The position numbers were made by a program, and so were the translations under genes. From positions 1-64,000 of the IMG/VR virus record IMGVR_UViG_3300042294_002813: a stretch of 64,000 nt of DNA; one strand, given 5' to 3'. Position 1 is the first letter of the stretch. Each line of letters opens with the position of its first letter. This document shows, in pieces, positions 1 to 7,328 of this stretch. This DNA comes from a virus. The notes under the pieces were generated by a model, which was not told the origin of the DNA, did not search any database, and saw only the letters and a list, made by a program, of their open reading frames with translations.

Positions 1-239
1 AGATGCTTGTCATAGAAAGACAATTCTGGATCATCCTTGCTGAGTGAAAGAACACTCAGAAAATTTGGAAGATCATAGATACCAAAGTCATTTGGAAACG
101 ATTCCTTGACCGTGGCTTCTACTAGAATGTTTTTCTGAGGCGAAATTGTTGAAATTGTGTCGCCCTTCTTGAAGAAAATCCCCTGATTGATTTGGGAGAA
201 GTTCTTTAGAATGTTGATTGTATCCTGAGAAATTTTCAT
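1..239 (-). CDS. 45: DNA polymerase sliding clamp (T4 gp45-like), N-terminal part
   Basis: The gene runs off the left window edge, leaving the first 79 residues. The N-terminus (MKISQDTINILKNF, then INQGIFF) and the later segment IYDLPNFLSVLSL line up with T4 gp45 (MKLSKDTTALLKNF, INSGIM, IYDLNGFLGILSL). In T4, gp45 is the trimeric clamp for DNA polymerase and also the mobile activator of late transcription together with gp55 and gp33. A gp55 homologue lies at 12621-13196, so the dual role probably holds here. A GGAG ribosome site sits just upstream of the ATG, and a sigma-70-like promoter lies at 267-295. The C-terminal domain is outside the window. Confidence 0.9.
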   Translation of the reverse strand, partial: MKISQDTINILKNFSQINQGIFFKKGDTISTISPQKNILVEATVKESFPNDFGIYDLPNFLSVLSLSKDDPELSFYDKH

Positions 240-266
240 AATAAACTCCTTCAATGTATGAAGACA

Positions 267-295
267 ATAGTATCACATTAGTTTGGTGGAGTCAA
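267..295 (-). promoter_or_regulatory. sigma-70-like promoter for the clamp gene
   Basis: On the minus strand, TTGACT (290-295) is followed after 17 bp by TACTAT (267-272). An alternative -10, GATACT (269-274), carries an extended TGT just upstream with a 15-bp spacer. It overlaps the 3' end of the dNMP kinase gene and lies about 28 bp upstream of the clamp ATG. Confidence 0.5.
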
Positions 296-886
296 GCACT
301 CCAACATCAATTCAATCTCTTCTTCTAGATTTTCCTTTGTTCCATTGTTACTAATGGTATAATCAGTCTTATATCCCATCCACGCCCATTCTGAATAATG
401 AACATCTGGTTTTATTCCAGAATCACCATTATTATACATTGTTGCATGAATATACCATTCTGGTATTGCGCCTCTTTGTATTTCTACAATCTTGCCGCCC
501 ATCTTGTGAACGGAGTCAATTTCGTTTGGAAATCTTACATCTGTGATTACATAATCACGATTTAGTTTTATTCTTTTTTCCAAACAAGCAACCCAGAAAT
601 CTGTATGAATGCAATCGCGCATACATTCAGTTCCTATTATTTGTAGAATGTATCTTGGTGTTATATCTTTACCAAACCTTTCAGACCACCATGGATCTTT
701 ACTTTCGCGAAACTCCCTAGACTCTTGTGTATCGCCTTCCAATAAATGACGAGGCCAGCCAAATAGACTTGCGGTAATTTCCTTAAGAGGAGCAGCGAAA
801 GATTCGGTGAAGAATCCTCGCTGCGCCAATATTTCACCCGCAGTACCTTTGCCTGAGCCAATGGTACCAACGAATCCTATGATCAT
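278..886 (-). CDS. 1: deoxynucleoside monophosphate kinase (T4 gp1-like)
   Basis: 202 residues. The N-terminal P-loop is GTIGSGKGT (residues 7-15), followed by a typical dNMP kinase layout: SFAAPLKE substrate-side segment, the QIIGTE segment, and YVITDVRFPNE near residue 115. T4 gp1 phosphorylates dTMP, dGMP and hydroxymethyl-dCMP to feed dNTP synthesis; the substrate range of this protein cannot be read from sequence. Its start overlaps the stop of the preceding glycosyltransferase-like gene by 4 bp (ATGA), so the two are translationally coupled. It lies directly before the sliding clamp gene, in a DNA metabolism context. Confidence 0.85.
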   Translation of the reverse strand: MIIGFVGTIGSGKGTAGEILAQRGFFTESFAAPLKEITASLFGWPRHLLEGDTQESREFRESKDPWWSERFGKDITPRYILQIIGTECMRDCIHTDFWVACLEKRIKLNRDYVITDVRFPNEIDSVHKMGGKIVEIQRGAIPEWYIHATMYNNGDSGIKPDVHYSEWAWMGYKTDYTISNNGTKENLEEEIELMLECLTPPN

Positions 887-1698
887 ATGCGTCCTGTATA
901 CTGAGCAATCTTAGATAGGTCGCCAGTAAACGCAAATGTTCCGACATGTTGTGTCTTCATCCAAGGACACAGCCAAATCTTGATACCGATCTTGCGAGAC
1001 ATCTGACAGAAGAAATAATCTTCCGACAAATATCTCTCCGATGATCCTGGTGCATTTGGACCACGATCAATGATCGTATCAAAATACGCATGAATGTAGC
1101 GAGATCCGTCAAAGTGCTTTTGACCGACATGATCTGGCTTATAACGATATTCTGGAAATGCGTCTTCAAATTTCTTGAAGACTTCACGCTTGATCATCAT
1201 GAAACCTGTACCGATTTCCATGACTTCAAGAGGTTCAGTAATTGAAAACTGCTTTGTTCCGGCTACTGGATTGAAAACGAATTCACCAATCAATCCATCA
1301 AGTTCGCCCGGAGAAATATCAGGCTTGTTCTTAACGGCCTGTGCGACATTACCCCAATTAATCGACTTCTTGGGATATGGTCCACCAATAATTTCTTTAT
1401 CTAGAGCAAGAAGAGTTACAACATCTTGTGGATTGAAATGAATGTCAGAATCCAAAAACAAGAGATGCGTAAATCCTTCATTACGAAGAAATTCATCAGT
1501 AAGATAATTTCTTGCGCGAGTAATAAGTGATTCGTTAAATAGAAATGAAAACTTGGCTTCAACGCCATATTGATTTAGAATAGCTTGTAGATCCAAGCAG
1601 GACTTCATGTAAAGTCCATTTGCCATACCACCGTACATTGGTGTGGCGATAAACAATTTTCTTTTTCTTAGTTCCTCAACAGAGATAGAAATTTCCAT
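883..1698 (-). CDS. glycosyltransferase-like protein (GT-A fold)
   Basis: 271 residues starting at the ATG at 1698, which has GGAG six bases upstream; an in-frame GTG 12 bp further up is less likely. The segment LLFLDSD, near residue 80, carries the DxD nucleotide-sugar/metal motif of GT-A glycosyltransferases, and SEDYFFC near residue 230 fits the acceptor-side acidic motif of GT2-like enzymes. Such proteins are common in T4-like phages of aquatic bacteria. The acceptor could be phage DNA, a virion protein or host surface glycan; nothing here decides. It is coupled to the dNMP kinase gene by a 4-bp overlap. Confidence 0.7.
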   Translation of the reverse strand: MEISISVEELRKRKLFIATPMYGGMANGLYMKSCLDLQAILNQYGVEAKFSFLFNESLITRARNYLTDEFLRNEGFTHLLFLDSDIHFNPQDVVTLLALDKEIIGGPYPKKSINWGNVAQAVKNKPDISPGELDGLIGEFVFNPVAGTKQFSITEPLEVMEIGTGFMMIKREVFKKFEDAFPEYRYKPDHVGQKHFDGSRYIHAYFDTIIDRGPNAPGSSERYLSEDYFFCQMSRKIGIKIWLCPWMKTQHVGTFAFTGDLSKIAQYTGRI

Positions 1699-1738
1699 AG
1701 TATACTCCACTCAAAAAATGATTACTAAACCATACTCC

Positions 1739-1746
1739 TATTTAGT
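1739..1746 (-). promoter_or_regulatory. possible late-type promoter (ACTAAATA)
   Basis: ACTAAATA lies 41 bp upstream of the glycosyltransferase-like start and just after the terminator. It differs from the T4 late consensus TATAAATA at the first two positions, so this is a weak candidate. Confidence 0.25.
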
Positions 1747-1759
1747 TAGCAAATAGAAA

Positions 1760-1785
1760 GAAGGGGAAGATTTCCCTTCCCCTTC
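1760..1785 (-). terminator. hairpin terminator after the HTH gene
   Basis: A perfect 10-bp stem (GAAGGGGAAG / CTTCCCCTTC, 1760-1769 with 1776-1785) and a 6-nt loop, followed on the minus strand by the T-rich CTTTCTATTT. It lies between the HTH gene stop and the glycosyltransferase-like gene. The U-tract is imperfect, so termination may be partial. Confidence 0.6.
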
Positions 1786-1808
1786 AATAGGCTCAACCTA
1801 TACTAAAC

Positions 1809-2078
1809 TCAGGCAGAACGACGAGTCTTGGTCTTGCGAGCAGCAGCCTTCATGGCCTTGGTAGGAGTACCAAGACGATAAACGCGAACAGTGCTGCCAT
1901 CGCCACGACGCTTCAGGTTCGTGTAGATTGCGTGACCGTCCTGACGCAGCTCATGAATGCGCTGCGCAACGTTCTTGATACCAAAACGATTGCGACCCTG
2001 TGCAACCGAAAAAGTATTGTACGATGAGTTGCCCTTCAGAACCGAAAGCATACGAGCCTTAGCAGAAATCTTAGCCAT
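1809..2078 (-). CDS. small helix-turn-helix DNA-binding protein
   Basis: 89 residues, strongly basic. The segment around residues 10-55 (ARMLSVLKG, then FGIKNVAQRIHELRQDGHAI) matches the winged-helix pattern of the HTH_39 phage family, in which a short helix pair is followed by a R.xELRxxG turn and a beta wing. The C-terminus is a Lys/Arg-rich tail. The gene stands alone between two hairpin terminators and has its own near-perfect sigma-70 promoter (2158-2186), so it is probably expressed as a monocistronic early regulator. Its target is unknown. Confidence 0.65.
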   Translation of the reverse strand: MAKISAKARMLSVLKGNSSYNTFSVAQGRNRFGIKNVAQRIHELRQDGHAIYTNLKRRGDGSTVRVYRLGTPTKAMKAAARKTKTRRSA

Positions 2079-2109
2079 TTATTACACTCCATAACAAAAG
2101 GTTGCATCG

Positions 2110-2147
2110 AAAAAAACGGAGCGGCGAGCAACCAAATACGCCGCTCC
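2110..2147 (-). terminator. strong intrinsic terminator between the MoxR gene and the HTH gene
   Basis: A perfect 9-bp GC-rich stem (GGAGCGGCG / CGCCGCTCC, 2118-2126 with 2139-2147), 12-nt loop, and then on the minus strand G followed by seven Ts (2110-2116). It ends the MoxR transcript. It also lies a few bases downstream of the consensus promoter at 2158-2186, so it may act as an attenuator for the HTH gene. Confidence 0.85.
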
Positions 2148-2157
2148 ATTATTCAGT

Positions 2158-2186
2158 ATTATATCAATACCGAATTGGTTTGTCAA
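2158..2186 (-). promoter_or_regulatory. consensus sigma-70 promoter for the HTH gene
   Basis: On the minus strand, TTGACA (2181-2186), a 17-bp spacer, and TATAAT (2158-2163): both hexamers match the bacterial consensus exactly. The expected start of transcription is near 2151, directly before the hairpin at 2118-2147. Confidence 0.85.
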
Positions 2187-2189
2187 GCA

Positions 2190-3383
2190 TTAAAACACAA
2201 TCTCGTTAGCCTGCTTGATCTTTTCTTCAAGAGATGCATCCGTCGTTGCTGTAGACGTTTCCGTATTAGCAACAACAGGAGCATTAGCCTCTGCATCAAT
2301 CTTTGTATACAGATCCATGAACGAAGTCTTGGTGTCAAGATCAAAACGATTCAGACACAGACGAATTGCCTTCATGCGATCACGACTGAAGATCTTGTAT
2401 GCGTCGCAAATATGCACAAGACGACGAGTGGAAATAATCTCGGTCGTGCCGCCATCGTAATAGGTACGACGAATTGCATCTGCCCACTTGATAAGCAGCT
2501 CAACAAAGGTCTTGTCATCCTCCGTACGATCCAGAAGATTATGTAGAATCTTCTTCTCGGTTACGGCAGGCGGATACTCCTGCTCCATCGTGATAGAGAA
2601 ACGTTCCAGAAACGCCTCGTTCATGACGTTAGTGCCAATGAAGCGGCCATCGTCAGAACCACGACCCTTGGTATTTGCAGTAGCGATTACAGTAAATCCA
2701 CGAGCCGGCTGAACCAGCTTGTTGATCTTCTTGATGAAGACAGACTTGCCTTCAAGCACGGGCTGAAGACACATAAGCTTGATGGTACCAAGGTCAACCT
2801 CGTCCAGAAGAAGAACCGCACCACGCTCCATCGCCATCACAACGGGACCATTATGCCACACAGTCTGACCATCGACAAGACGGAAACCACCAATCAGGTC
2901 GTCCTCGTCAGTCTCAGCCGTGATGTTCACGCGAACCATCTCGCGGCGAGCCTTGGCACAAGCCTGCTCGACCATCATGGTCTTGCCGTTGCCAGACAGA
3001 CCAGTGATATAGACTGGATAGAACATCTTGGATGAGATGATCGACTCAACATCCGAGAAGTTACCAAAGGGAACGTAATTCTTATTGGGAGTCGGAATCA
3101 AAGACTCCGAGATGTTTGTACCAATAGTCTGAAGATTCATCGTAGTTGCCTGTGGCATAGGAGTTTCCGAAACAGAAGGTATAGGAGTTTCTACAGCACC
3201 AATGCTGGGAAGTTTATAGACACCGCGAGAGTGACGATACTGATCGTCAATCGCGATCCACCTAGGCCACTTGAAGTTATGAGCGCGGCAAAGTTCCTTG
3301 GCATCCTTGCGAGAAATGGTAGTCATATACCCGTTCTGGTTAGCCAGTCGAATGAAAGCAATCTGCTTTTCCGTAAGCGACAT
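2190..3383 (-). CDS. MoxR/CobS-type AAA+ ATPase
   Basis: 397 residues from the ATG at 3383, chosen because GAGG precedes it at good spacing; the reading frame is open further upstream. Walker A is GLSGNGKT (residues 128-135), Walker B is LLLDEVD, and ATANTKGRG supplies the sensor region, all typical of MoxR/CbbQ/CobS AAA+ proteins. Phage copies are usually annotated as cobaltochelatase CobS, but the family mostly acts as chaperones working with a VWA-domain partner. That partner is encoded immediately upstream (3434-5764), so the pair probably works together. It has its own sigma-70 promoter at 3409-3437 and is followed by a strong terminator. Confidence 0.85.
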   Translation of the reverse strand: MSLTEKQIAFIRLANQNGYMTTISRKDAKELCRAHNFKWPRWIAIDDQYRHSRGVYKLPSIGAVETPIPSVSETPMPQATTMNLQTIGTNISESLIPTPNKNYVPFGNFSDVESIISSKMFYPVYITGLSGNGKTMMVEQACAKARREMVRVNITAETDEDDLIGGFRLVDGQTVWHNGPVVMAMERGAVLLLDEVDLGTIKLMCLQPVLEGKSVFIKKINKLVQPARGFTVIATANTKGRGSDDGRFIGTNVMNEAFLERFSITMEQEYPPAVTEKKILHNLLDRTEDDKTFVELLIKWADAIRRTYYDGGTTEIISTRRLVHICDAYKIFSRDRMKAIRLCLNRFDLDTKTSFMDLYTKIDAEANAPVVANTETSTATTDASLEEKIKQANEIVF

Positions 3384-3408
3384 ATTTTCCTCTATCAAGT
3401 TATAATTT

Positions 3409-3437
3409 AGTATACGATATATGATTGGTATAATCAA
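3409..3437 (-). promoter_or_regulatory. sigma-70 promoter for the MoxR ATPase gene
   Basis: TTGATT (3432-3437), 17-bp spacer, TATACT (3409-3414) on the minus strand. It overlaps the last codons of the VWA gene and ends 26 bp before the MoxR ATG. Confidence 0.75.
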
Positions 3438-5764
3438 GCACTAATTTTCTCAATGAACCGGGAAAGAACAATACGATTGTCCAACTTGTTCTTGGAATAC
3501 TTGGCAAAGACCTTCGCAATGCTCTTTGCTGTAGTTGCCTTACCAAGATTAAGTTCGGTGGTCTGAATGTTCATCTCCTCAGCCTTGAGAATGTAGTACA
3601 CCGAATAACCAAGATTGGTAACTTCAATGTACTTGTTCTTTACATAGTCCTTATACAGCTTCTCGACCTGATTTGGATCTGCTGAATACTGTGAGAAAGA
3701 CATGGAATTCACTCGACCGGAATTTATATAGTATCCAATCACATTCGTTCCAGTTCTTTCGCGCAGACGATTCAAGAAGATTGCCGTTGTGGCAGATTTA
3801 TCCCACAGATTATCGACAACAGCTTCACTCTTGGTAACGGTATCACGAAGAACCACATCTTGAGTATATGGATTATAGCCCTTGTTCCTAACCTCAATAC
3901 TGTCTGTATCCTCGCCATCGGTAAGAATGACGGTGTTGACGATCTGAAGCTTATGCTTCGCACGAAAAGCATTGACAATGCTTGTCGCACAAACAATAGT
4001 CGCATCCAAAGGAGTAGAACCGAAAGTAAACGGCCTGATATCTACAGCAGCATTCATTTTCCTAAAGAACTTGCATAGCATCAGAAGATTACCAATAGCC
4101 TGATTGAACTCGCCTTCCTTCATCCTTGAAGACAGCAACTGAAGCAGAGACAAGCTTGAATTGATAAGCAAATCACCATCCTTGTATGAATGCTGACGTG
4201 CTTCGATAGCACTGATCTCTTCGGCGGACATATTCTTATGTCCATATACATTTGAAAATGCATAAACGTCAAACGGAATCTGAACACGCTTGCAGAACAT
4301 GACCATATTTACAAGCTGCTCAATCAATCCAGAAATTGAAGTTGTCATCGATCCAGACCAATCAATGAACATGACAAGTCCATGATTCTTTCCGGTAGGC
4401 ACATTGGTGATGCGCTTGAACAGGTCATCATTATACTTGTAGGTATGCAGCTTGTTGGTATTGATCACACCAGTCTTGGAAATTGACGAGCGAGAATAGG
4501 TATCAGCCGCCTTTCGCATCTCAAATTCCTTGACCATGTATGAAATTACCGCAGCGTTCTCCGAACGGAACTTGATGCACTCTGCAAGAACCTGCTCCTT
4601 GGTATGACCAGGAATAAATCCATATATGTCGCCGCGACGAGCCACCTCAGAAAGACCGACGAAGCCATTGCCACCATCATGAACCTGCTTGTAAGGCACA
4701 ATCCAATTATGACCGTTGACCTCGGGAATGTTTACATAAACATAGCCCTTGGTCCCTTCCCTAACGAGTTCATCCTTCTTGGATTCCCAAGACTCCTGAG
4801 TCTCGGAAGTCGGATTCTGTCTAAATCCCTCATCAAGAGGAGACTTGGTCTCCTGATCGGAAATTTCATCTTCGTCGGAAGAACTGGTCTCCGAATCATC
4901 ATCTTCGGAATCAGAAGAACCCTCCTCTTCATCGTCCTTGCCGGATTCACCAGCAGAACCTTCATCCGAAGTCTTGCCGTCAGACTTGTCGGATTCATCT
5001 GAGTCATCGGAATTTTCCGAAGAAGAATCGTCAACCTCATCAGATTCTTCACCAGACTCCTCGCCAGACTCGTCTTCATACGGCATGGAAAACTCACCAC
5101 TCTCATCGGGATAGAACTCCGAATCGTCGTAATAGTTTTCCTCGTCATTCTCAGGCTGATCTTCCTTATGTTCCTTACAATAAGTATAGATTGCCTGAGC
5201 AGCCTTGACAACGTCGTCAAAGCTTTCGCAATTCTCAGCCATTTCAACCAGCTTCTTTTCAGCCGGAGTGAAGTCGATGATGATTGCAGAACCAAGCTTC
5301 AAATGAAGATTGATGCGGTCAATCAGACCGTAAGACTTGATGCTACGTCCAGCGGTGCCAAAGAAATTGCGATCCAGCAAATCCTTATAGCCAAGGGAGA
5401 AGGAACGACGCATACCAGGATAACGACGACGCACAAGCTTCTCAATGCGACCGTCTTCGATCACATTCAAAAACATCTTGGAACCGCGAGGGTTCTTGGC
5501 ATCAATCGATTCGATGGCATTCTTTAGAATATCCGCTGACGGCGGAGTGTCAAGAGCGTGACCGACCTCGTGTCCGACGAGCGTATCATAGATGTTGCCA
5601 GTCATGTTCTTCCAAATTGGAAGGACAAGAAGACGCTTCTCAACATCAAAATACGCCGTGCGAACCGCACGATGCTCGACGGTCAGGTTTTCGTTTGCCA
5701 TGAGACGCGCAAGCTGACTCTTGGCTTCCCTATGAATTTGGGAGTTGCTGTTTTCTGTCATCAT
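3434..5764 (-). CDS. VWA-domain protein with N-terminal HExxH motif (CobT-like)
   Basis: 776 residues from the ATG at 5764 (a second ATG follows directly). Three parts are visible: an N-terminal domain with HEVGHALD at residues 65-72, an HExxH zinc-peptidase signature; a very acidic, Ser/Asp/Glu-rich linker at about 202-310; and a C-terminal von Willebrand A domain with the MIDAS motif DWSGSM at 468-473 and a second MIDAS segment in VILTDGED. This is the layout of CobT/DUF2201-like partners of MoxR ATPases. Its ATPase partner follows at 2190-3383. In CobN-type chelatases such pairs drive metal insertion, but no chelatase subunit is seen here; a remodelling or protease-like role is equally possible. 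Confidence 0.75.
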   Translation of the reverse strand: MMTENSNSQIHREAKSQLARLMANENLTVEHRAVRTAYFDVEKRLLVLPIWKNMTGNIYDTLVGHEVGHALDTPPSADILKNAIESIDAKNPRGSKMFLNVIEDGRIEKLVRRRYPGMRRSFSLGYKDLLDRNFFGTAGRSIKSYGLIDRINLHLKLGSAIIIDFTPAEKKLVEMAENCESFDDVVKAAQAIYTYCKEHKEDQPENDEENYYDDSEFYPDESGEFSMPYEDESGEESGEESDEVDDSSSENSDDSDESDKSDGKTSDEGSAGESGKDDEEEGSSDSEDDDSETSSSDEDEISDQETKSPLDEGFRQNPTSETQESWESKKDELVREGTKGYVYVNIPEVNGHNWIVPYKQVHDGGNGFVGLSEVARRGDIYGFIPGHTKEQVLAECIKFRSENAAVISYMVKEFEMRKAADTYSRSSISKTGVINTNKLHTYKYNDDLFKRITNVPTGKNHGLVMFIDWSGSMTTSISGLIEQLVNMVMFCKRVQIPFDVYAFSNVYGHKNMSAEEISAIEARQHSYKDGDLLINSSLSLLQLLSSRMKEGEFNQAIGNLLMLCKFFRKMNAAVDIRPFTFGSTPLDATIVCATSIVNAFRAKHKLQIVNTVILTDGEDTDSIEVRNKGYNPYTQDVVLRDTVTKSEAVVDNLWDKSATTAIFLNRLRERTGTNVIGYYINSGRVNSMSFSQYSADPNQVEKLYKDYVKNKYIEVTNLGYSVYYILKAEEMNIQTTELNLGKATTAKSIAKVFAKYSKNKLDNRIVLSRFIEKISA

Positions 5765-5770
5765 GTGGTT

Positions 5771-5799
5771 AGTATACTCTGCTGTTTTGGTAAAGACAA
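5771..5799 (-). promoter_or_regulatory. sigma-70 promoter for the VWA gene
   Basis: TTGTCT (5794-5799), 17-bp spacer, TATACT (5771-5776) on the minus strand, ending 7 bp before the VWA gene ATG. It thus predicts a very short leader. A short inverted repeat (GGACT/AGTCC) lies just upstream. Confidence 0.65.
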
Positions 5800-5841
5800 G
5801 GACTTTTTTAGTCCACCACATATCTATATTGGAATTGCGAA

Positions 5842-6540
5842 TTAGTCCTTGATGGCAATGAATCCAGTAAATGCATAGTTTTGCCAGAATGTATCAATTG
5901 AATTCTTGTTGAATCCTGCCTCAATGCACATATTGATCAATTCATCTCTGGTATTTGCCTTCAACATGGAACGAAGCTTCTTTTCCTTGGTCATGATATC
6001 ATCATACTCAAAACTCTGACGTTTGAAGTCATAGTATGTGAAGGTTCTCATCTCCTGAATTAGGGAATGATTCGACAAAGTCTTTTCAGCAAAGATGAAT
6101 GCTCCACCAGGAATTAGACTGTCATAAATTTGGTTTATGACATTTTGACGATCTTGCCTTGGCATGAATTGCAAGGTAAAGATTGATGTCACCAATGAAG
6201 TCTTGGCTGAAAATTCGACCTCGCGAACATCACCGCAGAAAAAACCAAGATTTGATGGAATGTTATTGTTTTCAGATTCTTGAAAATGGGGATAGAAATC
6301 TTCTTCGATTTCAATGCCAATATATTGGGCTTTCTGAGCAATAGTCTTGTTCTGTTCAATCATTGCCTTGAGCATCTTGCCCGTCGAACAACCAATATCG
6401 TACACAATGGTATCGTTTTCAACAAAGTACTGCGAAAGATTGATGACATCACCAATTAGATCATTGTACCCACGAATTGACTGACTAATGTGATTATCAA
6501 AGCCCTCTTCGCGCTGGGCAAAGGTAAATTTCTGTGTCAT
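5842..6540 (-). CDS. cmoA: CmoA-like carboxy-S-adenosyl-L-methionine synthase
   Basis: 232 residues. E. coli CmoA turns SAM and prephenate into carboxy-SAM (Cx-SAM), normally used by CmoB for tRNA cmo5U34. The similarity is clear along the chain: YDIGCSTG (residues 47-54) against YDLGCSLG, GDVRE, FTLQFMP (121-127) against FTLQFLE, QIYDSLIPGGA against KIYQGLNPGGA, and DFKR (171-174). LRSML (189-193) places Arg190 at the position of E. coli Arg199, which I recall as a ligand of the Cx-SAM carboxylate. No CmoB is present in the window. The gene overlaps the AsnB-like gene by 4 bp (ATGA), with GGAG upstream, and ends the modification operon. A plain SAM methyltransferase is the alternative, but the CmoA-specific segments argue against it. 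Confidence 0.85.
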   Translation of the reverse strand: MTQKFTFAQREEGFDNHISQSIRGYNDLIGDVINLSQYFVENDTIVYDIGCSTGKMLKAMIEQNKTIAQKAQYIGIEIEEDFYPHFQESENNNIPSNLGFFCGDVREVEFSAKTSLVTSIFTLQFMPRQDRQNVINQIYDSLIPGGAFIFAEKTLSNHSLIQEMRTFTYYDFKRQSFEYDDIMTKEKKLRSMLKANTRDELINMCIEAGFNKNSIDTFWQNYAFTGFIAIKD

Positions 6541-7328
6541 CTATTGCTCCAATCCTTGCAAATGTCCATGATACGTTTTCTTTTACGATAGTTGATCATT
6601 ATATCAGGTATCAGAACAGAGTCAAACAATTTATCTATTCCAGATCCCAGTTGCAGATTGATATGCTTCTTGACACCACCAAACTGTGCAAACTCGACAA
6701 ATGCTTCTACTACATGATGCTTTTGGTATGGTTGATTGAGTTCGTACCAATCTTTGCTCCAAAAGAATTCTTTTACTGCATCCGTGAGATATGGAGTTAT
6801 GAATGTCTTGTTGTGTCTATCGGCAATTTTCTTGTGCCAAAGATGTCCTGCACGATGATCAATCTTGAAATAGTCTTCTCTAAACTCGTTGAATTTTTCC
6901 ATCGTATGCTTATAGTGTATGTTTGCTTTCTTCGATACGCCATAGTAACCATCAGCTGCCCATCCACTCAAAACTTCGGTCTCTTCTATTTGTGGATACA
7001 CATATAGAAATGGAAAACAACATTCATAGTGTGTCTTCTTTACACATTCAATTTCACGACGAAGACGCATGAAATCATTTGATACGTTGTCAGTTGGAAC
7101 TTCTATTGTCTTGCATGACCAACCCATGATGTTGCATATTTCATTTGCTTTTTGTGCATCATATGTTGGTTGATCTTTTAGATGAAAAGTATACGCTGTG
7201 ATCTTCTTACCCAGCCTATGAGCGGCAAGAGCCACAGAAATGCTATCAACGCCGCCGGATAAGAGTACAGCGACGTTGACATCCTTTGAAGATTTTTCTA
7301 GTTCATCGCATAGTATTTTGTCTATCAT
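6537..7328 (-). CDS. asparagine-synthetase-like ATP-dependent ligase domain (PP-loop)
   Basis: 263 residues. The PP-loop SGGVDS (24-29) binds ATP pyrophosphate, and VLSGWAADGYYG (119-130) corresponds to the LSGEGADELFGGY motif of the AsnB synthetase domain. AsnB-type domains activate a carboxylate as acyl-AMP and join it to an amine. The N-terminal glutaminase domain of AsnB is missing, so ammonia or another amine would have to come from solution or a partner. It overlaps the methyltransferase gene by 26 bp with no good ribosome site of its own, suggesting coupling, and overlaps the CmoA gene by 4 bp. In this setting the natural substrate may be a carboxymethyl group on cytosine; that is inference. 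QueC- or TilS-like chemistry is the alternative. Confidence 0.7.
   Translation of the reverse strand: MIDKILCDELEKSSKDVNVAVLLSGGVDSISVALAAHRLGKKITAYTFHLKDQPTYDAQKANEICNIMGWSCKTIEVPTDNVSNDFMRLRREIECVKKTHYECCFPFLYVYPQIEETEVLSGWAADGYYGVSKKANIHYKHTMEKFNEFREDYFKIDHRAGHLWHKKIADRHNKTFITPYLTDAVKEFFWSKDWYELNQPYQKHHVVEAFVEFAQFGGVKKHINLQLGSGIDKLFDSVLIPDIMINYRKRKRIMDICKDWSNR

Noticed and set aside
1699-1704. TATACT directly before the glycosyltransferase-like ATG
   Set aside because: No -35 element at 17 bp and no room for a leader; the GGAG inside it serves as the ribosome site.
4732-5295. Leftward 187-codon open frame inside the VWA gene
   Set aside because: Lies in another frame opposite the acidic repeat linker; Arg/Leu-rich composition is a by-product of the GAY/TCN codons.
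3434-5764. True cobaltochelatase for cobalamin synthesis
   Set aside because: No CobN-like subunit or other cobalamin genes in the window; the HExxH motif and MoxR pairing suggest another role.
5800-5815. Short inverted repeat GGACT/AGTCC after the CmoA gene as a terminator
   Set aside because: A 5-bp stem and no clean U-tract; too weak to call.
5842-6540. Host-like tRNA cmo5U34 pathway carried by the phage
   Set aside because: No CmoB homologue in the window, and the gene is coupled to a DNA methyltransferase; kept as an alternative only.
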